DNA of 32,619 bases, from assembly GCA_021463865.1 (NCBI GenBank), contig JAJTXY010000041.1, positions 1-32,619 of the forward strand, read 5' to 3'. The notes under the pieces were generated by a model. It was not told where the DNA came from, searched no databases, and was given only the letters and a program-made list of their open reading frames with translations. The DNA comes from Anaerolineae bacterium (GTDB lineage: Bacteria > Chloroflexota > Anaerolineae > Aggregatilineales > J027). Shown here one piece after another: positions 1 to 9,429 of this stretch (position 1 is the first letter of the stretch; each line of letters starts with the position of its first letter). The translations under genes were made by a program, and so were the position numbers.

Positions 1-333
1 AGGGGATTTGCCCGACTTAGCAGATTTCCTTTGGCATAACCCCCATTTTCGGCCTAAGTCAACCGGGGATGGGCTATTGTTCAGATTAGTTTACAAGGAG
101 GTCGCCTACTGCCAATGCTGTCGGGTTCCGCCGATTGATACAGCCTATCCAAGCCGCTGCTGTGTCCAAAGATTAGCTACCTGCAATGTCTAGCCAACCA
201 TTGTCTGCTTTGTGTTCGCGGCTGATTGACCCAAAAACGCTGTACGAGTTTTTGAAAGGAAAAACTACGTGTGAAAAAGTGAGGTAAACGTAGGTGTGCG
301 AGTTTGCTCGGGCTCCGTGCGCTATACTCGCAT

Positions 334-376
334 AACACCCTGTTAGCGGAGTGTTTTGCTTTTATATAGTTGTTAA
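334..376 (+). repeat. direct repeat copy 1 (hairpin plus AT-rich core)
   Basis: The core GAGTGTTTTGC (349-359) followed by TTTTATATAGTTGTTAA (360-376) recurs in the same orientation at 26138-26166 with a single extra A. The arm AACACCCTG just before it is a diverged version of AACACTCTG in copy 2, so the hairpin here is imperfect. The two copies bracket about 25.7 kb. They could be attachment-site-like duplications or copies of a control region that travels with PrimPol genes. Confidence 0.7.
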
Positions 377-402
377 AAGACACGACGTATGGCCCGATCA
401 TG

Positions 403-445
403 CCAAAAATTGGGTCATGCGAAATTTTTGTTTTCCCAATCTTGG
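403..445 (-). terminator. possible hairpin terminator after GH31 operon
   Basis: CCAAAAATTGGG (403-414) and CCCAATCTTGG (435-445) are imperfectly complementary and lie directly downstream of the GH31 stop codon on the minus strand. The loop is about 20 bases and there is no long U tract, so it is a weak terminator at best. Confidence 0.35.
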
Positions 446-449
446 CGGG

Positions 450-2867
450 CTAGAGTCTGACATGGATATGGCGTCTGCCGGACGAATCTATTGAAAGGTC
501 ATCGCTCCCGCGAATCAGACGTTGTTCATGGGGGGGCAGCACAAATTCAATTTGTTGATAGGGCAGATTAAAATCACCGACTACCTCGGCAATTGAAAAG
601 CTGAGGGCATCTGCCGTAAACTCCCCATGCAACGTGACTTGTGTATAGTGGCCCTGCTGATAATCGAGGCTCAGGCCATCATCTTCAATTAAGGTGAAAC
701 TGGCTTGTCCGAGACCGGGAGCAGGAAAAACATAGGCCTGCCGAACATCGTCGGGCTGTTCCCCGAAATGGCGCATTAATCTGCCCATCGGGATGATACC
801 ATTTTCGCGCACCAGCAGAGGGATTTGATGGAGAGGTGCATCAAGTGTAATGGTCTGCCCACCCTCGTACCGCTGACCCGTGTAAAAGTCGTGCCATGCC
901 GAGTTTTCTGGCAGATAAATCGAGCGTGAACGTGCCCCGTCCTCAAACACCGACGCCACTAGCAGATTTGGCCCCACCATAAAATCAAACGATTCTGTCC
1001 AGCAGCGCGGGTCATCGGGGAAATGATACAGCATGGGGCGGATAATCGGCTGACCCGTCCGAGCCGCTTCGAAAAGCAGGGTATAGAGATAGGGGATTAA
1101 GCGATAACGGAACTGAATCGTCTCCCGAATGATAGGCAGCACTTCAGGGTACATCCACGGCTCATTGGCGGTGAAATCGCTGTTCCATGAATGAATGGTG
1201 AAACGCGGGTGGAAAATACCATTTTGTATCCAGCGCACGAATAGCTCCGGCGAAGGCTTTGGCCCCGCAAAACCACTTACATCATGCCCTGTGTTGGGCA
1301 TCCCCGAAAGGCTTAACCCCAAACCCATCGGGATGTTATATTGCAGCGTCTCCCATGAGGTAGTGTTATCACCCGACCATGTTTGGGCATACCGCTGAAT
1401 ACCGGGGCAGCCGCTGCGGGTCAGCAAAAAGGGGCGTTCGTGGGGCTGATATTCTTGCATCGCCTGAAACGACGCCATGCCCATGAGTAAGGTGAGCAGA
1501 GGGCGACCCATGCCGAGCGGCAGCGGCTTGCCAAATCCAGCACACCGCGCTTGATCGTCGGGAAATTCAAATTCGTTGTTATCGTTCCAGACAGCTTTGA
1601 TGCCATATTCTAATAGGGCTTCCCGCACCTGCCGTTTCCACCAATCAAAGGTGATAGGATTGGATAAATCTAGCTGCGATCCCTCATCATATTCATAGAC
1701 TCCGCCGCTCCAAAATTGGGTCATGGCCGGGGTATCGGCCTCCGCCTCTTGAATAAATCCCTGCTGGTGGCGTATCTCCTCATAATAGGGGTGGATAGTC
1801 AGCAGATACGGCTTGATATTGGCAGCGAGGTGGATACCTGCCTGTTTAAAATCGGCTACCATTTGATGGGGATCGGGAATGCGGCTGCGATTCCATGTAA
1901 ACACACAACGCTTCCCATCGGCATTGGTGGTGTAGCCAGACGACAGATGGAACATATCACACGGAATCTCATGGATTTGGCAGAGATCGGCGAACCGTTT
2001 AAGCTGCTCTTGCGCGTTGGGGGCATCGGTATAACTCATGGTCGAGCCGAGATACCCCAGTGACCAGCGCGGCGGCAACATGGGTCGTCCGGTCAATCGG
2101 GTGAACTTTTCGATCACCGCCTCAATGCTTGGGCCATAGATCAAATAATAATCAAGGTCGCCATCTTCAGCTTGATAATAGCGATACGTCCCACCCTTTA
2201 AGCCATTGACCTCTTGGCCCATATCAAAAATACAGGTCGCTAGATTGTCATAAAACAACCCATAGGCAATCTGGAGTTCTGGCACAAACGTGATATAAAA
2301 AGGCCAGTGTTTATATAGGGGATCACTCGACTTAGCACTGTAACCAATCGCATCCAAGTTTTGCATCCGCATTCGCATTCCCCGTTTATCCAACGAGCCT
2401 GCTTTTTCGCCAAACCCATAATAATGTTCGTCGGGGCGCTGCACGAGATAATGAAACACCGATCTGCCGCGCTGGTCATAGGTATAGGCATAGTTGCGCA
2501 GATCACGCGCAAAAACGCGATCACTTGCATCAGCCCATTCGATGCTGAAGTTCGAAAGGTTGATCTTCAAAGACAGTGCTTCGGTGCCGAGAAGCATGAA
2601 CTCTCGTTCGGTTGCTGCGGCATACTGAGGCCGACTAAACGGCGACAAATCATCACGCAGGCGGCCTTCGCGCGGCATCTCACCATCTGGCCCAACCACA
2701 GTCCATGTCCGGTCAAGCCGTGTGACACCATCCGGCAAGTGCTTCACGCGGATCAGGTCTTCTTCCAAAACATACACCTCAAGTTTTTCGCCCCTATCCC
2801 CGGCAAATCGCAAGGAATGAGGGGTGGTTTCAACCAATTTAATATTCTGCGGCGTGGCAAGGCGCAT
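450..2867 (-). CDS. GH31 family alpha-glycosidase
   Basis: An 805-residue cytoplasmic-type glycoside hydrolase of family 31 that should release a sugar from the non-reducing end of an alpha-glycoside by a retaining mechanism. The nucleophile is visible as Asp429 in WNDNNE and the acid/base as Asp500 in WSGDNTTSW; the N-terminal beta-sandwich, the central (beta/alpha)8 barrel (about 265-600) and C-terminal beta domains fit the family's usual length. No signal peptide is seen. The start has GAGG eight bases upstream and lies 3 bases after the preceding gene, so it is the last gene of a four-gene operon. Exact substrate is open: the region IPCDMFHLSSGYT before the nucleophile does not look like the E. 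coli sulfoquinovosidase YihQ as I recall it, so an alpha-glucosidase, alpha-xylosidase or alpha-galactosidase is more likely. Confidence 0.92.
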   Translation of the reverse strand: MRLATPQNIKLVETTPHSLRFAGDRGEKLEVYVLEEDLIRVKHLPDGVTRLDRTWTVVGPDGEMPREGRLRDDLSPFSRPQYAAATEREFMLLGTEALSLKINLSNFSIEWADASDRVFARDLRNYAYTYDQRGRSVFHYLVQRPDEHYYGFGEKAGSLDKRGMRMRMQNLDAIGYSAKSSDPLYKHWPFYITFVPELQIAYGLFYDNLATCIFDMGQEVNGLKGGTYRYYQAEDGDLDYYLIYGPSIEAVIEKFTRLTGRPMLPPRWSLGYLGSTMSYTDAPNAQEQLKRFADLCQIHEIPCDMFHLSSGYTTNADGKRCVFTWNRSRIPDPHQMVADFKQAGIHLAANIKPYLLTIHPYYEEIRHQQGFIQEAEADTPAMTQFWSGGVYEYDEGSQLDLSNPITFDWWKRQVREALLEYGIKAVWNDNNEFEFPDDQARCAGFGKPLPLGMGRPLLTLLMGMASFQAMQEYQPHERPFLLTRSGCPGIQRYAQTWSGDNTTSWETLQYNIPMGLGLSLSGMPNTGHDVSGFAGPKPSPELFVRWIQNGIFHPRFTIHSWNSDFTANEPWMYPEVLPIIRETIQFRYRLIPYLYTLLFEAARTGQPIIRPMLYHFPDDPRCWTESFDFMVGPNLLVASVFEDGARSRSIYLPENSAWHDFYTGQRYEGGQTITLDAPLHQIPLLVRENGIIPMGRLMRHFGEQPDDVRQAYVFPAPGLGQASFTLIEDDGLSLDYQQGHYTQVTLHGEFTADALSFSIAEVVGDFNLPYQQIEFVLPPHEQRLIRGSDDLSIDSSGRRHIHVRL

Positions 2868-2870
2868 GGA

Positions 2871-3758
2871 TTAGTCCTCAGTCAAAAAAGAATGGGTCAA
2901 CTGGTTCAGAGCAGTCTCCGACAACTCACCGTCCACGATGGCGACACGATAGCGCAGGGTCAGAGCCTCATCCGGTGGCAAAAAATAGGCTTGGTCAAAC
3001 ATGAAGGCAAAACAGACCCCCACATATTCCGCGTCCCGCACAAACCATTGATTCGGGAAGCGCAGGTTGGTCGGGTGATCTATAAAAACGAGGGTGGCCC
3101 GCTCATCAGATGCACCGCCGGAATAGGCCAGCCATGCCGCCGATGTGCCCATCACCGCTTGGGAATCTGACAGTTCCGCTAGGCGAATTTGGGGGTTTTG
3201 CCATCCCAGTGGCCCACGCCAGAATAGACCCCCATAGCCCGCATTCGGACGGCCTTGCGTCGTGGGTGAGCCGAATTCAAGCGTTTGACCGCTGACATTG
3301 GTCAATTGAAACTCGAAATCCAAGTGCCAACTGGCATTATTGGTGACAGCAGTGATATGGCGAGTTTCATCAATCCACACCTCACCGCTGGGCCTAATCC
3401 ATGCCAGTCGCTCAACCAATCGGGCCTGCTGATTTTGGCATTCCACCAGCGACCATGTGTTATGTTGAATCTGCCCGTTATTGGGAAGCTGGATATAGCC
3501 CTGCCCATGTACATAACTGGGGCCGCCCCAAAAATTGACTCCTGACAGGTAGGCCATCGTCATGGCAAGCCCGGTGTGCCAGTGATGGTCAGCGGGCCGG
3601 AAATCGGTGACGGTGTGCCCGCGCAGGGTGTTGAGGGGGTGGAAATAAGGTTTGGGTGATTCGATACCGGGTACATCGGGCCGATACACATACCGGAACA
3701 GCAGCCGCCCATCATGGAACAGTTCATAGAAATTGTCGTGTGGATGCAGATCAAGCAT
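2871..3758 (-). CDS. PmoA family protein (DUF6807)
   Basis: A 295-residue protein matching the PmoA/DUF6807 family found in sugar-utilisation clusters; despite the family name it is not a subunit of methane monooxygenase. The conserved histidine-rich stretch RPADHHWHTGLAM at about residues 55-67 and WRGPLGW-like segments support the call. No signal peptide or membrane segment is seen. It sits 16 bases downstream of the flavin oxidoreductase and 3 bases upstream of the GH31 gene, indicating translational coupling in one operon. The biochemical role is not established; the context suggests it acts on or binds the same sugar or sugar derivative as its neighbours. Confidence 0.82.
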   Translation of the reverse strand: MLDLHPHDNFYELFHDGRLLFRYVYRPDVPGIESPKPYFHPLNTLRGHTVTDFRPADHHWHTGLAMTMAYLSGVNFWGGPSYVHGQGYIQLPNNGQIQHNTWSLVECQNQQARLVERLAWIRPSGEVWIDETRHITAVTNNASWHLDFEFQLTNVSGQTLEFGSPTTQGRPNAGYGGLFWRGPLGWQNPQIRLAELSDSQAVMGTSAAWLAYSGGASDERATLVFIDHPTNLRFPNQWFVRDAEYVGVCFAFMFDQAYFLPPDEALTLRYRVAIVDGELSETALNQLTHSFLTED

Positions 3759-3774
3759 ATTTCGCCACCACCCT

Positions 3775-5214
3775 CTACGACTTGATGCTTTGTTTAATTT
3801 CTAGCAGGCGCTCATTTTCGGGACGCGCTTTGTAAAAATCATCCAGCGGATAACACCCCGACACCATGCCATGACGCGGCGCAGTGGTGCAGTCGCTAAA
3901 GGTGCGGCAAAACTGCTTCCGTTGCAATGGGCGACCTGCTAACACATCGGCGGGCAGACTGGGATAGGCCAACACCATTCGCCCCAAACCAACAAAATCC
4001 GCGCCGCCCGTCCGCACCACATATTGAGCAACATGCGGCAGCCATTCTTGCAAATACGAATAGCCCGACCCGACCAAGACCATCTGTGGGTGGGATCGTT
4101 TTAGCTGGCGCACCACCTCAATCTGACGCGCAACCCCCACCAATGGGTCTTCGGGTGGCAGATAACCATCCGATGGTGGAAAGTAGGCCGGACGCTGGAT
4201 GTGTGGATTGTAGTAGGGGCTGCCTGCCGTGATGCACACCAACTTGATCCCTAATGAATCGAGCAAATCCAAAAAGGCACGCGGTTCAGTCAGATCAATG
4301 CCCAAGCCTGTCGCATCCCCACCAAAATTATACGGATAGGTTTTGCCACCCAAATCCTCTGGTTCGCCAAACCCCTCCGCCCCGGCGCGGAACGGCATCC
4401 AATCAAAGGCACTTAGTCGCACACCGATCTGAAGGGTGGGGGCTTGCTGGCGGATGCCCTCAACAATCTCACGCAAAAATCGGGTGCGATTTTCAAAACT
4501 GCCCCCATAACGCCCTGCCCGGTCAACCGCGCTCAAAAATTCATGCCCCAAATAGCCATGACAGTGTTTCACATCCACAAAATGGAAACCCGCCTGCTGT
4601 GCCAAGACCGCCGCACGCACAAAATCGGCGATAAGGACTTGGATTTCATCGTCGCTCATCAGGGCCGAGTCGTCTTGAATGCCAAATTTGCGGTCAAGGA
4701 TGGGGTGGTGATAGAGGATACGCGGCTCCATGCGTTTTTTGTCAACGGGTCGCGCAAATCGTCCCGAATGGGTGAGTTGCAGACCGATCAGCAGGTCATC
4801 ATCGCGCCCGAACTGCTCCCGATGGGCTGTCACCAGTTTTTGCCGCAAAGCCGCCAGATCGCCCACCGTATATTGATTAATCATCAACTGATTGGGATTG
4901 GCACGCCCGCTGGCTTGCACCGCAACTGCCTCACCTCCCCAGATGAGTTTCGCACCGGATATGCCGAAATGTTCCCAGCGGCGGGTGGTTAAATCGCTGG
5001 GGCGTCCATCCGTTGTGCCATCCCACCCCTCCATTGGCAAAACGGCATAGCGATTGCCAATCGTAAATTCACCGACAGTCAGCGGGGTAGACATAGGCGA
5101 TTGTTCACCCGCGAGGAGGGTTTCGTCAAAACCGAGCTGCACTCCTAGCGATTCGAGGTAATGAGCAAACTCTTGGGCCGTTCGTAGGCGGGCCAGCCGT
5201 GTATAAGGGGTCAT
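3775..5214 (-). CDS. NADH:flavin oxidoreductase, OYE family
   Basis: A 479-residue flavoprotein of the Old Yellow Enzyme family, expected to bind FMN in a TIM barrel and reduce an activated double bond or carbonyl with NAD(P)H. Motifs seen: the FMN-binding strand [20 protein letters not shown] (about 44-63), HSGR (149-152), the [10 protein letters not shown] active-site segment (about 217-226), [10 protein letters not shown] and the C-terminal phosphate-binding [13 protein letters not shown]. It stops after the barrel and lacks the second FAD/NAD domain of 2,4-dienoyl-CoA reductases. The first 43 residues are an unusual N-terminal extension. It starts 5 bases after the upstream aldolase gene. 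An OYE enzyme inside a glycosidase operon suggests a sugar-derived enone or an aglycone as substrate; this is inference. Confidence 0.87.
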   Translation of the reverse strand: MTPYTRLARLRTAQEFAHYLESLGVQLGFDETLLAGEQSPMSTPLTVGEFTIGNRYAVLPMEGWDGTTDGRPSDLTTRRWEHFGISGAKLIWGGEAVAVQASGRANPNQLMINQYTVGDLAALRQKLVTAHREQFGRDDDLLIGLQLTHSGRFARPVDKKRMEPRILYHHPILDRKFGIQDDSALMSDDEIQVLIADFVRAAVLAQQAGFHFVDVKHCHGYLGHEFLSAVDRAGRYGGSFENRTRFLREIVEGIRQQAPTLQIGVRLSAFDWMPFRAGAEGFGEPEDLGGKTYPYNFGGDATGLGIDLTEPRAFLDLLDSLGIKLVCITAGSPYYNPHIQRPAYFPPSDGYLPPEDPLVGVARQIEVVRQLKRSHPQMVLVGSGYSYLQEWLPHVAQYVVRTGGADFVGLGRMVLAYPSLPADVLAGRPLQRKQFCRTFSDCTTAPRHGMVSGCYPLDDFYKARPENERLLEIKQSIKS

Positions 5215-5219
5215 AATGT

Positions 5220-6176
5220 TTATTCAATCGCTTTCAGACGCTCAACAATATCTTGTAAAATGGCGATGTCACTGGCAGGGCGGCTCGGTGCTTTGGGATG
5301 GGGTATATCGTGCTTAATCCACCCCCGCAGTTTCAAAAATTGGGCGGCGCTGTGGCGATAGGCCGGAACAGGTGGGCGAAACGCTAAAAACCCCAAATAT
5401 TGCAGCAGGTCGTTAAGCTCATAAAATCGGGGGTCGCCGGATTCCCAATAGGCGTCGCGCTTGGCGAAATAATCTGGGGCAAACGTACTCAGGCCCAGCA
5501 AATAATCGCTGCCATACATCACCATATCAATCGCAAGATCGTTGCCCGTAAACACCTTAAAATCGGGCCGCTGCTGGTCACGCAGTTGAATCCGCTGCCA
5601 TTCTTTTTCACGGTTGAGCGATGAATGTTTCGCCCCAATACACTGGGGGATGCCCATCAAACCGCTGTAGGTATCGAGATCATAAATTTTGCCAAAGGGG
5701 GCAAACATCGTGCCGAGTTCAAAGCCGATGAACTGTGAACAGGATTGGGCAATCTGGGCATAGGCCGCCACGATTTCCGCCGATCCTTGCCCGGTCAGCC
5801 CATACGACTGAAAAATAATCGGGGTTCCGCCGTACTGCTGAATCAACTCCACTTGGCTTAGATAGGCCGCCGCGTTCCATTTATCGCCCGGCTGATCGCC
5901 CACAAATGCCCCCGCCACAAATGCCCCACCGTTTAAGGTCGCTTGGATTTGGCGCAGCACTTCAATGCGAGTCGCTTGGTCAATGAGATGCACATAGCCC
6001 GTATCCATGTTGACCGCCGGGGTGATGCCGACCTCGGCAGTGCGTTGAATATGCAGACACAAATCGTCCCAATCCACACTGCCATCCGCTTTAAAAGGGA
6101 GCAGGATGGCTGAGATGCCCATAATTTTGCGGTGCGTTCGGATCATGCTTTCGGGCGAAATCTTTAGTGGGTTCAT
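5220..6176 (-). CDS. dihydrodipicolinate synthase family aldolase
   Basis: A class I aldolase or dehydratase of the DapA/NanA superfamily (TIM barrel, about 318 residues). The Schiff-base lysine is Lys183 in CIGAKHSS, and the expected strand pattern and C-terminal helical part are present. I place the start at the internal ATG at 6176 because GAGGA lies about nine bases before it; an in-frame ATG at 6203 has no good ribosome site. Members of this branch usually act on keto-deoxy sugar acids or related 2-oxo acids rather than in lysine synthesis, and the position as first gene of a glycosidase operon agrees. A LacI-type operator lies about 62 bases upstream of the start, shared with the divergent dehydrogenase. 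Confidence 0.86.
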   Translation of the reverse strand: MNPLKISPESMIRTHRKIMGISAILLPFKADGSVDWDDLCLHIQRTAEVGITPAVNMDTGYVHLIDQATRIEVLRQIQATLNGGAFVAGAFVGDQPGDKWNAAAYLSQVELIQQYGGTPIIFQSYGLTGQGSAEIVAAYAQIAQSCSQFIGFELGTMFAPFGKIYDLDTYSGLMGIPQCIGAKHSSLNREKEWQRIQLRDQQRPDFKVFTGNDLAIDMVMYGSDYLLGLSTFAPDYFAKRDAYWESGDPRFYELNDLLQYLGFLAFRPPVPAYRHSAAQFLKLRGWIKHDIPHPKAPSRPASDIAILQDIVERLKAIE

Positions 6177-6237
6177 GGGGGCAATCCTCAAATAAAGGCT
6201 CATTTTTTCATTGTGCCTATCAGTGTTATCATGATAG

Positions 6238-6251
6238 TGTAATCGTTTACA
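6238..6251. promoter_or_regulatory. LacI-type operator in divergent promoter
   Basis: TGTAATCGTTTACA, a near-palindrome with a central CG as in LacI/CcpA-type operators. The identical 14-mer is present at 14414-14427 beside the lacI gene, and a one-mismatch copy is at 13253-13266. It lies between the minus-strand four-gene operon and the plus-strand dehydrogenase. On the minus strand TTGAGG and TACACT, 17 bases apart, make a plausible promoter that overlaps the operator. Confidence 0.8.
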
Positions 6252-6290
6252 TCAAAACCCTCAAATATAACTTTTTGGGAGTCAAAAATC

Positions 6291-7250
6291 ATGATAGGTC
6301 AGCGTGTGGTGATCGTCAAACCCAGTCAAATCGAGTTAGAAAGTTTTGACACGCCTCCATTAAAAGACAATGAAGTCCTGCTCCGCACCCAAGTATCGCT
6401 CATTAGCCCCGGCACAGAACGGGCCTTCTTCTTGGCCCTGCCCAATACCAATGCCACCTATCCGATCTATCCCGGCTACAGCAACATCGGCGAAGTGCTG
6501 CAAGTGGGCAGTGCCATCGAACATCTCAAAGTCGGGGATCGGGTTGCCTGTACCGCCCAACACGCCTCGCACGTCATCATAGACGCCACTCGTTGCTTAG
6601 TCGTACCCGCCGCAGTCGCCGCCGAACAAGCTGTATTTTTTAATCTGGTCGCCATCGCCATGCAGGGGGTTCGTAAAGCCCATATCGAACTGGGGGATTC
6701 CATCGTGGTCATTGGCAGTGGGCCGATTGGATTATTCGCCCTGCAATTAGCCAAACTCAATGGCGGTATCCCTGTAATTGCCCTTGACCAAGATACCAAT
6801 CGTCTCCAAATCGCCCGTACAGTGGGGGCAGATGACATCGGTGACGATGCGCTTGGGCAGTTGGGCGAGAGCGCATCAGTAGTGATTGAAGTCACAGGCA
6901 GTTCGGCAGGCATTCTACGCGCCTTTCAACTAGCAGCGTTTCGTGGTCGGGTGGTGTTGTTGGGCAGCACCCGCAGCGAGACCGATGGCGTCAATTTTTA
7001 TCGAGATGTCCACCGCAAGGGCCTCACCATTATTGGCGCTCATGAAATTACCCGTCCCCGCCACGAATCGCTGCATGGCTGGTGGACACAGCACGATGAG
7101 CAACGCTTGGCTCTTCAGTTGATGGCAATGAATCGGCTACACATCCAACCCCTGATTAGCCATCGGTTTAGTTGGGAGCAGTTCCCCGCTGCCTATCAGC
7201 TATTAGCAAATTGGGACCCCTCTGTCATGGGTATGGTGATGCAATGGTAG
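6291..7250 (+). CDS. MDR-family dehydrogenase (zinc-type ADH-like)
   Basis: A 319-residue medium-chain dehydrogenase/reductase. The nucleotide-binding Rossmann motif VVIGSGPIGL (about 139-148) and the GVxK-type entry SLISPGTERA (37-46) are clear. The usual GHE catalytic-zinc motif is replaced by GYSNIGEV, and the four-cysteine structural zinc loop is absent, so it belongs to the short BchC-like or sugar-dehydrogenase-like branch rather than classic alcohol dehydrogenases; whether it binds zinc is uncertain. GGGAG lies nine bases before the ATG. It is transcribed divergently from the aldolase operon through a shared LacI-type operator, so oxidation or reduction of the same sugar or its product is likely. 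A hairpin terminator overlaps the stop codon. Confidence 0.85.
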   Translation: MIGQRVVIVKPSQIELESFDTPPLKDNEVLLRTQVSLISPGTERAFFLALPNTNATYPIYPGYSNIGEVLQVGSAIEHLKVGDRVACTAQHASHVIIDATRCLVVPAAVAAEQAVFFNLVAIAMQGVRKAHIELGDSIVVIGSGPIGLFALQLAKLNGGIPVIALDQDTNRLQIARTVGADDIGDDALGQLGESASVVIEVTGSSAGILRAFQLAAFRGRVVLLGSTRSETDGVNFYRDVHRKGLTIIGAHEITRPRHESLHGWWTQHDEQRLALQLMAMNRLHIQPLISHRFSWEQFPAAYQLLANWDPSVMGMVMQW

Positions 7251-7270
7251 GGGGATATCAAAACCCCCTA
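7248..7270. terminator. bidirectional hairpin terminator
   Basis: TAGGGGG (7248-7254) and CCCCCTA (7264-7270) form a perfect seven-pair stem between the convergent dehydrogenase and ABC permease genes, with A-rich loop and T-rich sequence nearby. It overlaps the dehydrogenase stop codon. Confidence 0.7.
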
Positions 7271-7280
7271 AGCCCTTGTT

Positions 7281-8363
7281 TTAGCCTTTTGTCCCTGTCG
7301 TGGCAATCCCCGTGCTGATGAACTGCTGCAAAAAGGCAAATACTAGGGTGATGGGCAGCAGCGTGAGTACGGTCATGGCTAAGACATAATGCCAGGGCAC
7401 GTTGAGTTCACCAAAAAAGGCGTTGAGGCCGACTTGCAGGGTATATTTTTCGCTGCGGCTCAACACAATCAGCGGCCACAAAAAGTCATTCCAGCGCCAC
7501 ATAATCGAGAAGATCGCCAACACCGCCAATGCCGGACGTGCCAATGGTAGAATAACCTGCCAGTAAATACGCCATTCCGATGCCCCGTCAATTCGCGCCG
7601 CCTCGATCAGTTCATCTGGAATCGTTAGCATGTATTGGCGCAGCAGAAATACACCCGTTGGTGTAGCCGCCCCCGGAATAATGATCCCCCACAGGCTGTT
7701 ATTGAGACTCAGTTTGGTAATCACCAAGAAAACGGGGACTAAAATAACCGAGATCGGGATCATCAACGTGCTGATGATAACCACCAAAAATGCGTCCTTC
7801 CCGCGAAACTGGTATTTGCTGAGGGCATAGGCCGCCATACTGTTGACGATGAGTGTAATAATTGTTGCTACCGTCGTCACAATCAGGCTGTTTTTCAAAT
7901 AGGTCATGAAATTAAAGCGGTCTAGCGGTTCGGTATAGTTCTCCCATGCCAACTGGATAGATTCGATTGGCTCAAGGTTTTCGATTCGCACACGATAAAG
8001 TTCATCGGCGGATGGCCTACCCGGTGTTGCGAGGGGTTTGTCGGGATCAATCAGTTGTGATTCGAGGCCAACTCGTCGCACCTGCGCCAATTCACGCACC
8101 TGACCATCTTCCAATGTCACTTTAAAGAGGGGTAGGGGGTTTTCATAGCCTTCGACCTCCACCGTGTTTTGGCTGTAGGGGAGGAAGCGCGGCGGAAATT
8201 CAAACAAAGAGGTTTGGGTTTTAAAGGATGACATCACCACCCAGAGGACAGGCCCAAACATCACAAAAACGCCCGCCACGAGGTACAGATAGGACAGGGC
8301 ATCAGTAATATCCACGCGGTTCTTGCCGTGTTTACGGATAATAAAATTGCGTAGTGTGTTCAT
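7281..8363 (-). CDS. sugar ABC transporter permease, MalG type
   Basis: Inner-membrane subunit of a CUT1-family sugar importer. About six hydrophobic helices are seen, with the EAA loop that docks to the ATPase visible as EAARIDGASEWRIYWQVILPL. I choose the ATG at 8363 (MNTLRNF) because GGGGAG lies eight bases upstream; the in-frame ATG at 8402 would overlap the upstream gene and has no ribosome site. An acidic, soluble-looking insertion of roughly 90 residues follows the first helix (about 60-150), longer than in textbook MalG, and should face outside. It starts 13 bases after the partner permease. No ATPase gene is in the window, so a shared MsmK/UgpC-like ATPase encoded elsewhere is implied. 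Confidence 0.92.
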   Translation of the reverse strand: MNTLRNFIIRKHGKNRVDITDALSYLYLVAGVFVMFGPVLWVVMSSFKTQTSLFEFPPRFLPYSQNTVEVEGYENPLPLFKVTLEDGQVRELAQVRRVGLESQLIDPDKPLATPGRPSADELYRVRIENLEPIESIQLAWENYTEPLDRFNFMTYLKNSLIVTTVATIITLIVNSMAAYALSKYQFRGKDAFLVVIISTLMIPISVILVPVFLVITKLSLNNSLWGIIIPGAATPTGVFLLRQYMLTIPDELIEAARIDGASEWRIYWQVILPLARPALAVLAIFSIMWRWNDFLWPLIVLSRSEKYTLQVGLNAFFGELNVPWHYVLAMTVLTLLPITLVFAFLQQFISTGIATTGTKG

Positions 8364-8376
8364 GTATGCTGCTCCC

Positions 8377-9429
8377 CTAAACCGATTCAGACTTGCGGCC
8401 AAGCCATAATTGGATGAAGGTGAAAATAAACAGCACGCTGCCTAGTACCATTGAAGCCGCTGCTGCCAACCCCCGCCGAGGAATTTGATTGCGCATCCCG
8501 GTCTCGTAAATATATTGCACCATGTATTTGGTAGATGTGCCCGGTCCACCCCCAGTTAACACAAACACTTGGTCAAAGACCTGCACCGCCCGTATCAGGG
8601 CCAAAACCAAGACAACAAACATGGTCGGCATCAACAGAGGCAGCGTAATGAAGCGGAAGCTCTGCCAAGGGCTTGCGCCGTCAATTGACCCTGCCTCGTA
8701 CAACACCCCCGGAATGGATTGCAGGCCCGCCAGCAAAATCAGGGTGAAGAATCCCATTTGCGCCCAGATGCTAATCATAATGACCCAAAAAGTGGGCCAA
8801 TCTCCTTTTAACAAAAACAGCACCGGGTCGGCTTCATATTTAGGGTCAATCTGGGCCAATACCCCATTCACAACGCCATATCGTTGCAAAATCCAGCGCC
8901 ATATCAAACCCACCACCACTGGCGAAAGCAGCACAGGATAAAAATAGACACTTCTGAAAAAGCCTCGTCCCACAATCTCCCGATTCAGCACTAACGCGGT
9001 AATCAGGGCCATAATCACCATGCCACCGACCTGAAAAAACACAAAGACGATGGTGTTGTAGACAGCCCGCCAAAAAAAGTCTTCGTCACAGGAGTTGGGG
9101 TCGGTAAAATCGTCGCAATCCGCTAGGATTTCGTAGTTATCGGTTCCAACAAAGGTGCGGTCTTCGGGGAACAGCGCAACTCCGCTGGTCATCGAATAGT
9201 AGAAATTCAGCAGCATGGGGAAGATGACAAATATCCCAAAAATCGCCATATTGGGGAGTAAAAAGAGATAGGCCATACGCCGGAAGCCGACCCAACGTTG
9301 AATCGGGTTGATGATGATTTCCAACGCGATCATCAGGCCACTATAGATGCCAATCAGCAGGGCCTCAGCCCCGTGTCGGATGGCAGAAATCCATTCTCCA
9401 ATTGAGCGCGGACGGTTGGCTTCCATCAT
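8377..9429 (-). CDS. sugar ABC transporter permease, MalF/UgpA type
   Basis: Inner-membrane partner permease of the same CUT1 importer (350 residues) with about six helices and the EAA loop EAGSIDGASPWQSFRFITLPL. The open frame runs upstream to 9549, but that part is the right end of the IsrB element read in another frame, so the native start is taken as the ATG at 9429 or the adjacent one at 9426. The A of the first ATG is also the last base of the isrB stop codon (TGATG), so the two genes now overlap by one base. No good ribosome site lies immediately upstream; a GGAGA at 10728-10732, on the far side of the insertion, may be the displaced native one. Confidence 0.9.
   Translation of the reverse strand: MMEANRPRSIGEWISAIRHGAEALLIGIYSGLMIALEIIINPIQRWVGFRRMAYLFLLPNMAIFGIFVIFPMLLNFYYSMTSGVALFPEDRTFVGTDNYEILADCDDFTDPNSCDEDFFWRAVYNTIVFVFFQVGGMVIMALITALVLNREIVGRGFFRSVYFYPVLLSPVVVGLIWRWILQRYGVVNGVLAQIDPKYEADPVLFLLKGDWPTFWVIMISIWAQMGFFTLILLAGLQSIPGVLYEAGSIDGASPWQSFRFITLPLLMPTMFVVLVLALIRAVQVFDQVFVLTGGGPGTSTKYMVQYIYETGMRNQIPRRGLAAAASMVLGSVLFIFTFIQLWLGRKSESV

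Larger units (their letters stand above)
1..449. other. noncoding left flank with repeat copy 1
   Basis: No convincing gene is visible here; the short open frames have neither a ribosome site nor a recognisable motif. The right part (265-376) is a decayed copy of the control region found upstream of the PrimPol gene at 25981-26166. It shows the paired CTACGT (265-270) and ACGTAG (288-293), a TATACT box at 322-327, and a hairpin plus T-rich tail at 334-376. The intervening small-RNA body present in the other copy is missing. The 1-260 stretch may be degraded coding DNA, but I recognise nothing in it. Confidence 0.6.

Noticed and set aside
1-260. Possible protein-coding gene at the left edge
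   Set aside because: Frames of 61-74 codons lack ribosome sites, motifs and any similarity I recognise.
450-2867. GH31 as a canonical sulfoquinovosidase
   Set aside because: The expected YihQ-like region before the nucleophile is not seen; the general GH31 call is safer although the operon context is suggestive.
2361-3170. 269-residue open frame on the plus strand opposite the GH31 and PmoA genes
   Set aside because: It is antisense to two well-supported genes, has no ribosome site or domain, and spans their junction; a shadow frame.
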